The position numbers and the translations under genes were made by a program. Under the pieces are notes generated by a model, which saw only the letters and a list, made by a program, of their open reading frames with translations, had not been told where the DNA came from and did no database searches. A stretch of 64,000 bases of DNA from Pseudomonas putida (GTDB lineage Bacteria; Pseudomonadota; Gammaproteobacteria; Pseudomonadales; Pseudomonadaceae), in assembly GCF_009883635.2 (NCBI RefSeq), contig NZ_CP026115.2:3782001-3846000 (forward strand). Direction: 5' to 3'. Below are positions 18,272-26,163 of the stretch, piece after piece. Within the stretch, counting starts at the first letter, position 1. Each line of letters starts with the position of its first letter.

Positions 18272-18907
18272 ATGCCACGGCGCCCCTGGCTGACGTCGAT
18301 GGCGTTGCTTGGCTGGTTCGGCCTCACGGTGCAGGTTTACCTGGTGCTGCTGGCGCGCTGGCAGGAGCAAGCCAGCTTGATTGGCGGGCTGATCAATGTG
18401 TTCGGTTACTTCACGGTGCTGACCAATACCCTGGTGGCGACGGTGCTCAGCTACGCGGCCTTTGGCCGGGTGTCGGCGGCCAGGCGCTGGTTTCTGTCAC
18501 CTTCGGTGAGTTCTGCGGTGGCGGCCAGCATCGTGCTGGTGGCGTTGGCTTACAGCGTGCTGCTGCGGCACCTGTGGCAGCCCGAAGGCTGGCAGTGGCT
18601 GGCGGATGAACTGCTGCACGATGTGATGCCGCTGCTGTTCGCCTTGTACTGGTGGTTCGAGGTGCCCAAGGGCAGCCTGCGGCTCTGGCACCTGATGGTG
18701 TGGGCGCTGTACCCGGCGGTGTATTTCGCCTATGCGCTGTGGCGGGGGAGTGAGATCGGGGCGTATGCCTACCCGTTCATCGATGTGGCGAGCCTGGGGT
18801 ATGGGCAGGTGATGCTCAATGCCCTGGGCGTGTTGGCGGGGTTCTGGGGGATAGGGTTGGTGCTACTGGGGCTGGATCGGTGGCGGGGAAAGCATGGCAT
18901 TGATTAG
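18272..18907 (+). CDS. Pr6Pr-family integral membrane protein
   Basis: 211 residues with about six hydrophobic helices (for example about 7-27, 38-62, 78-100, 112-128, 140-158, 175-197). The segments INVFGYFTVLTNTLV, LWQPEGWQWLADELLHDVMPLLFALYWWFEVPKG and YPAVYFAYALWRG-YPFIDV are typical of the Pr6Pr (FAR-17a/AIG1-like) group. Conserved His and Tyr within helices suggest an enzyme or sensor, but no reaction is known for bacterial members. The ATG lies 1 bp after the VF530 stop, implying coupling. Confidence 0.8.
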   Translation: MPRRPWLTSMALLGWFGLTVQVYLVLLARWQEQASLIGGLINVFGYFTVLTNTLVATVLSYAAFGRVSAARRWFLSPSVSSAVAASIVLVALAYSVLLRHLWQPEGWQWLADELLHDVMPLLFALYWWFEVPKGSLRLWHLMVWALYPAVYFAYALWRGSEIGAYAYPFIDVASLGYGQVMLNALGVLAGFWGIGLVLLGLDRWRGKHGID

Positions 18908-18913
18908 CCTGTA

Positions 18914-18995
18914 CCGGCCCTTTCGCGGGACAAGCCCGCTCCTACAGGTGATCGCGTAACGCTGTAGGAGCGGGCTTGTCCCGCGAAAGGGCCGG
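18914..18995. repeat. Inverted REP pair between convergent genes
   Basis: A 33-bp REP at 18914-18946 (begins CCGGCCCTTTCGCGGGAC) is perfectly reverse-complemented at 18963-18995. The core has ACAAG where the REPs near 2.8 and 11.75 kb have GCAAG. It fills the gap between the convergent Pr6Pr and ferric reductase genes and would end transcription from both sides. Confidence 0.92.
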
Positions 18996-19011
18996 TGCAG
19001 GAGAGAGCAAA

Positions 19012-19770
19012 TCAGTCGTCGTCTGCGGTCCCGTCGGCACGCCAGTAAGCGGCGGCCTTCAAAGCATCTTCTGCCACGCCTTTCTCCAGCAACAATGCCT
19101 TGGCCAGCCGAGTCAGTGACTTCTCCAGCGCCACCCAGCTGTACAGCTTGCCTTCCGGCAACGTCAGATCCTTGAGCAACGCCAGCAGGTCCTCATCCCG
19201 CTTGACCCAGATGACTTCGACCTGCGCTGCGCTCGGCAACGGCTGGCGCTCCTGCTCATCCTCGATCTGGATCACCGCCAGCACTCGACGCCCCGCCGGC
19301 AGTTCTTCCAGGCGCCGGCCAATCGCCGGGATCGCCGTCTCGTCACCCACCAGCAGGTAGCTGTCGAAAATATCCGGCACCACCATCGAAGCCCGTGGCC
19401 CGGCGATGTTCAGCGTCTGCCCAGGTTTCGCCTGGGCCGCCCAGGTCGAAGCCGGGCCGTCGCCGTGCAGCACGAAGTCGATGTCCAGCTCGTTGGCCAC
19501 CAGGTCGATACGCCGTGGTGTGTACTCGCGCATGGTCGGCCGGGCGCCGCCGTCACGACCCAGGTTGCGGGCGTCGATGGCCTGCTGCTGCTCGGCTGTT
19601 TCAGCGAACAGCAACTTGATGTGGTCGTCACTGCCCAGGCTGGTGAAGCCCTGCAGCTCGGTGCCACCGAGGGTGATGCGGCGCATGCGCGGGGTGAGGT
19701 CGGTGACCCGCAGCACCTGCAGGCTACGTTGGCGGATTTCGTGGTTGACGCGGTGAATGGTGTCACTCAT
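19012..19770 (-). CDS. Siderophore-interacting protein / NADPH ferric reductase (YqjH/ViuB-like)
   Basis: 252 residues from ATG 19768-19770. SIP-family flavoproteins reduce ferric siderophores with NAD(P)H in the cytoplasm. The FAD domain includes LTPRMRRITLGG, then PTMREYTPRRID (the R-x-Y-T/S flavin motif) and LHGDGPASTWAAQAKPGQTLNIAGP; the C-terminal part has YLLVGDETAIPAIGRRLEELP. Length is normal. An extension of 72 residues to 19986 is low-complexity shadow sequence. Its start lies inside the end of the padR gene (8-bp overlap), the same pairing as E. coli yqjH/yqjI, although those two are divergent. Confidence 0.9.
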   Translation of the reverse strand: MSDTIHRVNHEIRQRSLQVLRVTDLTPRMRRITLGGTELQGFTSLGSDDHIKLLFAETAEQQQAIDARNLGRDGGARPTMREYTPRRIDLVANELDIDFVLHGDGPASTWAAQAKPGQTLNIAGPRASMVVPDIFDSYLLVGDETAIPAIGRRLEELPAGRRVLAVIQIEDEQERQPLPSAAQVEVIWVKRDEDLLALLKDLTLPEGKLYSWVALEKSLTRLAKALLLEKGVAEDALKAAAYWRADGTADDD

Positions 19771-20308
19771 GGGGATTCTCCCTGACAGGATCGGCCGGCC
19801 CGGAGGCAATGGCCTTGGCGGCGTCGTTGAGCAGGTTGCGCACCCGTTCGATTTCTTCCGGCGTCCAGCGGCCACTGTGCATGTGCAGGGCATGGCGCAG
19901 GTTGCCGACCGCCTCGTGAATCTCTGGCGGGCGGTCGTGGCCACGCAGGGCGCGCTTGCTGACTTCGATGCGCATGCGCACGCCATCCAGGGCGACGGCC
20001 TGATCGGCCAGCGCGTTTCGGCCGGCAGCAGTGATGGCGTACAGGCGTTTGCTGCCGTGCACCTGGCCGCTGATCAGTTCGGCTTCTTCGAGGAAATTGA
20101 GGGTGGGGTAGATCACGCCGGGGCTCGGCGTGTAGCTGCCGTCGAACAGGTTCTCGATCTGACGGATCAGGTCATAGCCGTGGCCCGGTTGCTCGGCCAG
20201 CATCGACAGCATCAGCAGCTTGAGGTCACCCGGGGCGAAAACTCGCGGGCCACGCTCGCCGCGGGCGGGGCGGCGTTCAAAAGGGTCATGTGCGGAATGG
20301 TCACGCAT
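19763..20308 (-). CDS. PadR-family transcriptional regulator (YqjI-like)
   Basis: 181 residues. A winged helix (GDLKLLMLSMLAEQPGHGYDLIRQIENLFDGSYTPSPGVIYPTLNFLEEAELIS, about 28-80) is followed by a helical dimerisation region with WTPEEIERVRNLLNDAA. E. coli YqjI is a nickel-binding PadR repressor of the ferric reductase gene yqjH; the short N-terminal HSAHD segment here could be a reduced metal site, which is inference. It is transcribed first and overlaps the reductase gene by 8 bp. Its ATG is the edge of a 77-bp palindrome with paired GATATATC sites, the expected autoregulatory operator. Confidence 0.92.
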   Translation of the reverse strand: MRDHSAHDPFERRPARGERGPRVFAPGDLKLLMLSMLAEQPGHGYDLIRQIENLFDGSYTPSPGVIYPTLNFLEEAELISGQVHGSKRLYAITAAGRNALADQAVALDGVRMRIEVSKRALRGHDRPPEIHEAVGNLRHALHMHSGRWTPEEIERVRNLLNDAAKAIASGPADPVRENPHE

Positions 20309-20381
20309 TTAGAGGCTCCCTGTGTTTCGATATATCGCAAGATATTACTCAAGATATATCTAAACACAAGCCTCTAAATGC
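20305..20381. promoter_or_regulatory. 77-bp interrupted palindrome with twin GATATATC sites (PadR operator)
   Basis: Arms GCATTTAGAGGCT (20305-20317) and AGCCTCTAAATGC (20369-20381), then TGTGTTT (20321-20327) and AAACACA (20362-20368), enclose two GATATATC palindromes at 20329-20336 and 20353-20360 that are 24 bp apart. The padR start codon is inside the left arm. PadR regulators of the YqjI group bind ATAT-rich inverted repeats. On the other side, the arm lies 14 bp past the penicillin-binding protein stop codon, so the same structure may terminate that transcript as RNA. Confidence 0.75.
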
Positions 20382-20394
20382 CGATGATTATCAT

Positions 20395-23300
20395 CTACGT
20401 TTTAGATGAGTCGTTGCCATGCATGGCAATCTGGGGCGGTTTGCACTCGTTCGGGTTGCCTGGCTGCAAGTACGGCATCAGGATCGGCGCCATGCCCTTG
20501 AGCACCTGCACCGGCAGCGCCGAGGTGAACTTGAAGGCTTCCGCCGAGCGCCCTGGGACGAAGGCGGTCAGGGTGCCGAAGTGGTTTTCACCGAGGAAGA
20601 ACACGAAGGTGGCGGTACGGTTAAGCGAGCGTGACCCGATCAGCCGGCCGCCAGCGCCGAAGCTTTCGATACGGTTGTCGCCGGTACCAGTCTTGCCACC
20701 CATCACCAGCGGGGTGCCATCGTTGAGCTTGAAGCTGCCGGAGATGCGCCGCGCGGTACCGGCATCGACCACCTGCGACATGGCCCCTTTCAGCGCCCGC
20801 GCCACTTCCACCGGCAGAATCCGCACACCCCGGTCCGGGTCGCTGACCAGCTTGGTCTCGTAGGGCGTATTGGCGGCAAAATGCAGGGTGTCGATGCGTA
20901 GCGTCGGCAGGCGCACGCCGTCGTTCTGGATGATGCCGACCAGTTCCGACAGCGCGGCCGGGCGGTCGCCGGAACTGCCGATGGCGGTGGCCAGCGACGG
21001 CACCAGATGGTCGAACGGGTAGCCCACGCGTTTCCAGCGCTGATGGATATCGAGGAACGCTTCGATCTCGACCATGGTACGGATGCGGCTGTCACGCGCA
21101 CCCTGGTGGCGGCTCTTGAACAGCCAGCTGTAGACTTCCTGGCGCTCGAAATGGCTGGCGTTGACCATTTCGGTGAGCGTGGAACTCGGGTGCTTCAACA
21201 GGTAGCCCAGCAGCCACAGGTCCAGCGGGTGGACCTTGGCGATGTAGCCCTGGTCGGGGAGGTCGTACTTGCCGGGGCCGTAGGCTTCGTACATCTCCGC
21301 CAGCTTACCGTCGGTGAGTTTGCCCAGGGCGACCTTGTCATCCTTGCTGTGGGCACGGACGAAGGCATTGAAGGTTTCCTGGCCGGCTTCGGGGAACAGG
21401 TAGCGGTGCACCGCCGCCAGGCGCTGCGGGGTGGCGCGCATGCTGTCGAGGAAGGTGTCCAGGCGCTGCTGCGAGGTCTTGCGCTGGTACTTCTTCCAGA
21501 AGCGCATCAGGTAGCTGGTGCCTTCCTTGTCGGCGAAGCGGGCCAGGTATTCCTGGCGGCGCGGGTCGGAGTCGTCCTTGAGCAGCGGCACGCGGTTGAA
21601 CGGCTGCTGGTAGGTGACGTAACGCACCAGATCACGCATCAAGCGGATGAACGGCAGGTTGATCGATTCGCGCAGGGCATCCTTGAGGGTCGGGTTGCGG
21701 TTGTTGTCTTCCTTGCGGAAGTTGTTGAACACGTGCATGCCGCCGCCGGTGAAGAAGGCTTCACCGGTGTTGGCCGAGTACTTGCGCTCCAGCGCCGCAT
21801 CGAGCATGGCGTCCAGGCTTTGGTTCTTGCTGTTCTGTGCCAGCCATTCCAGCGACCATTGGGTGATGCGGTCGAGCTCGGCGACTTCGACTTTCTTCAA
21901 CTCGGCTGCAGGTTTGCCGGCGTACTTGTCGTGCAGCTCGGCAATGATCTCCAGGTAAGTCGTGAGCACTCGCAGTTTGGCTGTCGAGCCCAGTTCCAGC
22001 TTGCTGCCTTCGTTGATATCGAAAGGCTGGTTGGTGCTGTCGGTCTGCACACGGACCCGCGAACCATCGGCGGTGCGCTCGAACAAGGTGAAGCTGTAGC
22101 TCACCTGGTCGGTGGTCTTGGAGGTGAGCAGGCGTTCGCCGATCAGGCCGATCTGCGCCGCGAATTCGGGGTCGGCAAGGTTTTTCAGGTACTGGCTGAC
22201 CTGCAGCTGCAGGTCAGCTTGCAGGGTGCTGGTGGCTGACACATCGAGGCGGTCGAGGTCATACAGCGGGCGGTTGAGCATGGCCGCCAGGCGGTTGCGG
22301 GCCAGGCTGATGCCTTTGTTGGTGATGATCGGCACGATGGTCGGCTGGGCGACCCAGTCGCGGTACACCGCCTTGCTGGCCAGTGCCGCATCGGCCAGCG
22401 GTTGCTCGATGATCTTGGCGGCCGCCAGCACGCGGATGTGCGAGTCGGTGAGCTCGGCCAGTTCGACGCGGCCCTTGGACAGGTAATGCGAAGGGCGGCG
22501 CTGGGCGATCATTAGCGACAGCACCTGGCGCAGGGCCAAGCCGCGCGCGGCCATGCTGTCCGGGTCGGTGGCGGTGGAGGTCAGCGCCTGGTTGACCTGA
22601 TCGAAATCGGCGCCGTACCACACCCGCAGGCCCTCGGCCATGCCATGCACCTCGCCATGCCCGGGCACTGCCGACAGCGGCACGCTGTTGAGGTAGTCAC
22701 GCACGATCCGGTGGCGCGCTTCGCTGGTGTCGGGGCCACCCTGGTAGGCGCGCACGCTGGCCGAGATCATCTGGCGGATCTTCTCGGCACCACTGACGGT
22801 GAGGCCATCCGGCGAATGGCGGTACTTCTCCAGCTGGGTGGCGAGGGTACTGCCACCCGCCGACTGGCCGGGCAGGGCCAGGTACTTGGCCACCTGGCTG
22901 TAGGCAGCCTTGGCAAAGCGTGGCCAGTCCACGGCCGGGTTGTTCTTTACGTCCGTGGTATCGAGCAGGTCGCGGTTTTCGATGAACAGCAGGCTGTTGA
23001 CCATCACCGGTGGGATGGAGGCGAAATCCGGGTACAGGTGCTGTGGGTAGTTGTACTGGTACAGCGTTTCGCCGCGGCAGTCGGTGATCGACAGGCCGGC
23101 CTGAATCTTTTCGATGTAAGGGGCGAACAGGCCGTGATCGACATAGCGCATCAGGGCTGGGGAGAACTGCACTTGTTCGCTGATCAGGTAATCGCGTTTC
23201 AGCAGGCGAGGCAGGAATTCGCCCAGCCCGCTGTAGCCCAGGCGCTTGTCGAACGGGCCGTCGCCCGGGTAGACGATCGCATCGCTCGGCCCTGGCTGCA

Positions 23301-23532
23301 GCGAATAGGTGAGGGTGGTGGCAAGCTTGCTGAATTCGCGCGATTGCAGGTTGGAGGTGCGGAACTCGTCGTAGGCGGCGAAACCGATGGCCACCAGTGC
23401 CACCAGCAGGATCAGGAAAATCAGCCGCCACCAGAGCCTGCGCTGACGTGGGGACTGCAGTTGTGGCGTCTTGGCCGGAGGTGCTTCAGATGCTTCCGTT
23501 CTAGTTGGTTCCGATTGCCACAGTGCGCCCAT
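20395..23532 (-). CDS. Class A-like penicillin-binding protein (GT51 plus transpeptidase), large form
   Basis: 1,045 residues. A short cytoplasmic tail and one membrane helix (about 33-53) precede a GT51 region: VNSLLFIENRDLLDTT carries the probable catalytic Glu but departs from the usual EDRRFYxHxG box, and SAGGSTLATQLEKYRHSP matches motif 2 (GGSTxTQQ). The transpeptidase has S516TAK, S623IN and K947TGTG, so all three motifs are present. The SxN-to-KTG distance of about 320 residues is far longer than in PBP1a/1b, showing a large insert. It would polymerise and cross-link peptidoglycan in the periplasm, if the altered GT motif is active. Not one of the standard mrcA/mrcB genes. Confidence 0.85.
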   Translation of the reverse strand: MGALWQSEPTRTEASEAPPAKTPQLQSPRQRRLWWRLIFLILLVALVAIGFAAYDEFRTSNLQSREFSKLATTLTYSLQPGPSDAIVYPGDGPFDKRLGYSGLGEFLPRLLKRDYLISEQVQFSPALMRYVDHGLFAPYIEKIQAGLSITDCRGETLYQYNYPQHLYPDFASIPPVMVNSLLFIENRDLLDTTDVKNNPAVDWPRFAKAAYSQVAKYLALPGQSAGGSTLATQLEKYRHSPDGLTVSGAEKIRQMISASVRAYQGGPDTSEARHRIVRDYLNSVPLSAVPGHGEVHGMAEGLRVWYGADFDQVNQALTSTATDPDSMAARGLALRQVLSLMIAQRRPSHYLSKGRVELAELTDSHIRVLAAAKIIEQPLADAALASKAVYRDWVAQPTIVPIITNKGISLARNRLAAMLNRPLYDLDRLDVSATSTLQADLQLQVSQYLKNLADPEFAAQIGLIGERLLTSKTTDQVSYSFTLFERTADGSRVRVQTDSTNQPFDINEGSKLELGSTAKLRVLTTYLEIIAELHDKYAGKPAAELKKVEVAELDRITQWSLEWLAQNSKNQSLDAMLDAALERKYSANTGEAFFTGGGMHVFNNFRKEDNNRNPTLKDALRESINLPFIRLMRDLVRYVTYQQPFNRVPLLKDDSDPRRQEYLARFADKEGTSYLMRFWKKYQRKTSQQRLDTFLDSMRATPQRLAAVHRYLFPEAGQETFNAFVRAHSKDDKVALGKLTDGKLAEMYEAYGPGKYDLPDQGYIAKVHPLDLWLLGYLLKHPSSTLTEMVNASHFERQEVYSWLFKSRHQGARDSRIRTMVEIEAFLDIHQRWKRVGYPFDHLVPSLATAIGSSGDRPAALSELVGIIQNDGVRLPTLRIDTLHFAANTPYETKLVSDPDRGVRILPVEVARALKGAMSQVVDAGTARRISGSFKLNDGTPLVMGGKTGTGDNRIESFGAGGRLIGSRSLNRTATFVFFLGENHFGTLTAFVPGRSAEAFKFTSALPVQVLKGMAPILMPYLQPGNPNECKPPQIAMHGNDSSKT

Positions 23533-23923
23533 AGTCTTCTATCCGGCCAGGTATTTTCGTCTTGCTTGTCTGAAGCTTAGACGTTGGCAGGAACAGGTGA
23601 AAAATTTGTAGGAAGTCGAGAAAAGTGGCGTAGGGCTATGCGGCTTTGGTGTGGGTTTATTCCCGCAGCGTTGTTGTTAGGGTGGCAGTGGAACCGGGGC
23701 CGGTGCAGCAGCCCCCGAAAAACTCGCTGAATTTCCCTGTTTTTACAGCGAAAACCCCTATAACGGACTTCCTATACTGCTCGGCCCCTTCGCCCTGCCG
23801 GCCGCTCTAGCCCGGCACACGGGCCGGCCCACAAGGCCAGCCTGGCAAGCCAACGCCACGCCTATCGGCATGGCCGGTGCTGCACGAAGGTCAAATCCAA
23901 TAACAAAATGAGGTTGTATTGCT
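23533..23923. other. Intergenic region between divergent pbp and permease genes
   Basis: 391 bp with no convincing gene. It must hold the divergent promoters of the penicillin-binding protein and the amino acid permease. The half near the pbp gene is AT-richer (AAAAATTTGTAGGA near 23600); the half near the permease is GC-rich with repeated GGCC and GCCGG words but no long stem. No operator was recognised. Confidence 0.5.
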
Positions 23924-25342
23924 ATGCCAGTCGGCAACCATCCTGCCCCTGCCGAGCCCACTGAGGGCGGCCCGCTCAAGCGTGAGCTGGGCGAACGGCA
24001 CATTCGTCTGATGGCGCTGGGCGCCTGTATCGGCGTCGGTCTTTTCCTCGGTTCGGCCAAAGCCATCGAAATGGCCGGCCCCGCGATCATGCTTTCCTAC
24101 ATCATTGGTGGCCTGGCGATCCTGGTGATCATGCGTGCCCTCGGCGAGATGGCCGTGCACAACCCGGTCGCCGGCTCGTTCAGCCGCTACGCCCAGGACT
24201 ACCTTGGCCCGCTGGCGGGCTTTCTTACCGGCTGGAACTACTGGTTCCTGTGGCTGGTGACCTGCGTGGCGGAAATCACCGCAGTGGCCATCTATATGGG
24301 CATCTGGTTCCCTGACGTGCCGCGCTGGATCTGGGCCTTGATGGCGCTCGGCAGCATGGGCGCAGTCAACCTGATTGCGGTCAAGGCGTTCGGCGAGTTC
24401 GAGTTCTGGTTCGCCCTGATCAAGATCGTCACCATCATTGCCATGGTCCTCGGTGGCATTGGCGTGATCGCGTTTGGCTTCGGCAATGATGGCGTCGCCG
24501 TGGGCATATCCAACCTGTGGAGCAACGGCGGCTTCATGCCCAACGGCGTGACGGGCGTGCTGATGTCGCTGCAGATGGTGATGTTCGCCTACCTGGGCGT
24601 GGAAATGATCGGCCTCACTGCCGGCGAAGCACGCAACCCGCAGAAAACCATCCCCCAAGCGATCGGCTCGGTGTTCTGGCGCATCCTGCTGTTCTACGTC
24701 GGCGCCCTGTTCGTGATCCTGTCGATCTACCCGTGGGACGGTATCGGCAGCCAGGGCAGCCCGTTCGTCATGACCTTCGAGCGCTTAGGGATCAAGACCG
24801 CGGCCGGGATCATCAACTTCGTGGTGATTACCGCTGCGCTGTCGTCGTGCAACGGCGGCATCTTCAGCACCGGGCGCATGCTCTACAGCCTGGCGCAGAA
24901 CGGCCAGGCCCCGGCCGTCTTTGCTCGCACCTCGAAAAGCGGCGTGCCGCGCAATGCGCTGCTGCTGTCGATTGGTGCGCTGCTGCTGGGTGTGCTGGCC
25001 AACTACCTGGTACCAGAAAAGGTGTTCGTCTGGGTAACCTCGATCGCCACTTTCGGTGCGATCTGGACCTGGGTGATGATTCTGCTGGCGCAGATCAAGT
25101 TCCGCGCCGGCCTCTCGACCGCCGAGCAGAAAGCGCTGAAGTACCGCATGTGGCTGTGGCCGCTGAGCTCCTACCTGGCCCTGGCCTTCCTGGTGCTGGT
25201 GGTGGGCCTGATGGCGTACTTCGAGGATACCCGCGTGGCGCTGTACATCGGCCCGGCGTTCCTGGTGCTGCTGACGGTGCTGTATTACACGCTCCGCCTG
25301 GCACCGCGCCATGAGCAAGCGCCAGCAAGCTCAGTCGCTTGA
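23924..25342 (+). CDS. Amino acid permease (APC superfamily, AAT family)
   Basis: 472 residues and about 12 membrane helices. The start of helix 1 with GACIGVGLFLGSAKAIEMAGPAIMLSY is the AAT-family substrate motif, followed by EMAVHNPVAGSFSRYA and the conserved GxEMIGLTAGEARNPQKTIPQAI in the middle. It is closest in feel to ProY/YifK-type permeases, so proline, threonine, serine or alanine-like substrates are possible; the substrate cannot be fixed from sequence. It is a single-gene unit with its own terminator. Confidence 0.88.
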   Translation: MPVGNHPAPAEPTEGGPLKRELGERHIRLMALGACIGVGLFLGSAKAIEMAGPAIMLSYIIGGLAILVIMRALGEMAVHNPVAGSFSRYAQDYLGPLAGFLTGWNYWFLWLVTCVAEITAVAIYMGIWFPDVPRWIWALMALGSMGAVNLIAVKAFGEFEFWFALIKIVTIIAMVLGGIGVIAFGFGNDGVAVGISNLWSNGGFMPNGVTGVLMSLQMVMFAYLGVEMIGLTAGEARNPQKTIPQAIGSVFWRILLFYVGALFVILSIYPWDGIGSQGSPFVMTFERLGIKTAAGIINFVVITAALSSCNGGIFSTGRMLYSLAQNGQAPAVFARTSKSGVPRNALLLSIGALLLGVLANYLVPEKVFVWVTSIATFGAIWTWVMILLAQIKFRAGLSTAEQKALKYRMWLWPLSSYLALAFLVLVVGLMAYFEDTRVALYIGPAFLVLLTVLYYTLRLAPRHEQAPASSVA

Positions 25343-25348
25343 CCAGAC

Positions 25349-25380
25349 AAAGCCCCGGCGCGAAGCCGGGGCTTTGCTTT
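25349..25380 (+). terminator. Intrinsic terminator after the amino acid permease
   Basis: AAAGCCCCGGC at 25349-25359 pairs with GCCGGGGCTTT at 25365-25375 around a 5-nt loop, followed by GCTTT. It can also serve the convergent YkgB-family gene whose stop codon is at its edge. Confidence 0.85.
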
Positions 25381-25892
25381 CAGCGCCTGGTGTGGCTGTT
25401 ACTTACCGATGTCAGTTGGGTGAGGCCTTTGCCCAGAATGGTCAGACTGATGCCCAGTAATGCCAGGTCCTTGATCAGGAAGCTGCCGTTGTGGTTCAGC
25501 CATGGAAAGCCGCCGGACTCTGCTTCCCAGATCGGCACGGTTAACAGGATCGACAGTGTTATCGTGAATGTCAGCGTGCACAACATCCCCCCTGCTATCG
25601 CCGCCAGGGTGGACCACCTGGAGCCGAGTATGAGGATTGCACTCAGTATTTCGACCACGCCCAGAAAGTAGGAGGCTCCCGCCTCACCGAACAGGACGTA
25701 GAGCCAGGCCAGCCAAGGCGTATTGCTAATCAGGGGCACCAGCGCCTCAACTTCCAGCGAGGTGAACTTGAGCAGGCCGATCATGAACATCGGCAGGGCG
25801 ACGCCGAGCATGGCGATGAGGCTACCGGTTGCCTGTAACTGACGAGGCGTGGGCAGATAAGGATGATTGGCGAGTCGTCGCATTATAGTCAT
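25380..25892 (-). CDS. YkgB (DUF417) family membrane protein, RclC-like
   Basis: 170 residues from ATG 25892. Four hydrophobic segments (about 20-40, 60-80, 88-110, 130-150). MIGLLKFTSLEVEALVPLISNTPWLAWLYVLFGEAGASYFLGVVEI and HNGSFLIKDLALLGIS are typical of the YkgB family, whose E. coli member RclC is in the reactive-chlorine resistance operon. AGGAG 8 nt before ATG 25892 decides the start; a 37-residue extension to 26003 is unsupported. No RclR or RclA neighbour is present, so a chlorine-stress role is only a suggestion. Confidence 0.85.
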   Translation of the reverse strand: MTIMRRLANHPYLPTPRQLQATGSLIAMLGVALPMFMIGLLKFTSLEVEALVPLISNTPWLAWLYVLFGEAGASYFLGVVEILSAILILGSRWSTLAAIAGGMLCTLTFTITLSILLTVPIWEAESGGFPWLNHNGSFLIKDLALLGISLTILGKGLTQLTSVSNSHTRR

Positions 25893-26163
25893 GGTGCAGG
25901 CTCCTGAAGATCGTGCACCAGTATTGGCAAGCCGGTCTCGCCTCGCTATGGGACGCTGCCAATCAGCACCGTGGGAATGGGCTGCATGCGTTGCATGAAC
26001 CACGAATACCTGGTCATGGTTCGATCAGGCACAGGCTGCCCCAACTGCTTGTTCCATTCCAACCAGCCCAGGCAGAATATTTCCAGCGAATAGCGCCCCT
26101 TCCGGCAGCGCCAGCAGGAAGGTATGCGCCACGTACAACACCCAGACCTGGCGCAGGATGCGC
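25893..26163 (-). other. Gap with a possible small membrane ORF or gene remnant
   Basis: 271 bp between the YkgB-family gene and the glutamate-synthase-like gene. On the minus strand a frame starting at GTG 26141 and ending at the TGA of 26025-26027 encodes 38 residues with a hydrophobic, helix-like stretch (VLYVAHTFLLALPEGALFAG). There is no good RBS and no homologue I recognise. It may be a decayed fragment. The rest should contain the promoter of the YkgB-family gene. Confidence 0.3.

Noticed and set aside
20383..20395. GATGATTATCATC palindrome as a Fur box for padR
   Set aside because: It is a perfect 13-bp dyad but fits the 19-bp Fur consensus at too few positions; it may be incidental at the pbp stop codon.
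20378..20863. 161-codon frame on the + strand starting within the padR palindrome
   Set aside because: Almost all of it is antisense to the pbp 3' end; the ATG exists only because the palindrome copies the padR start.
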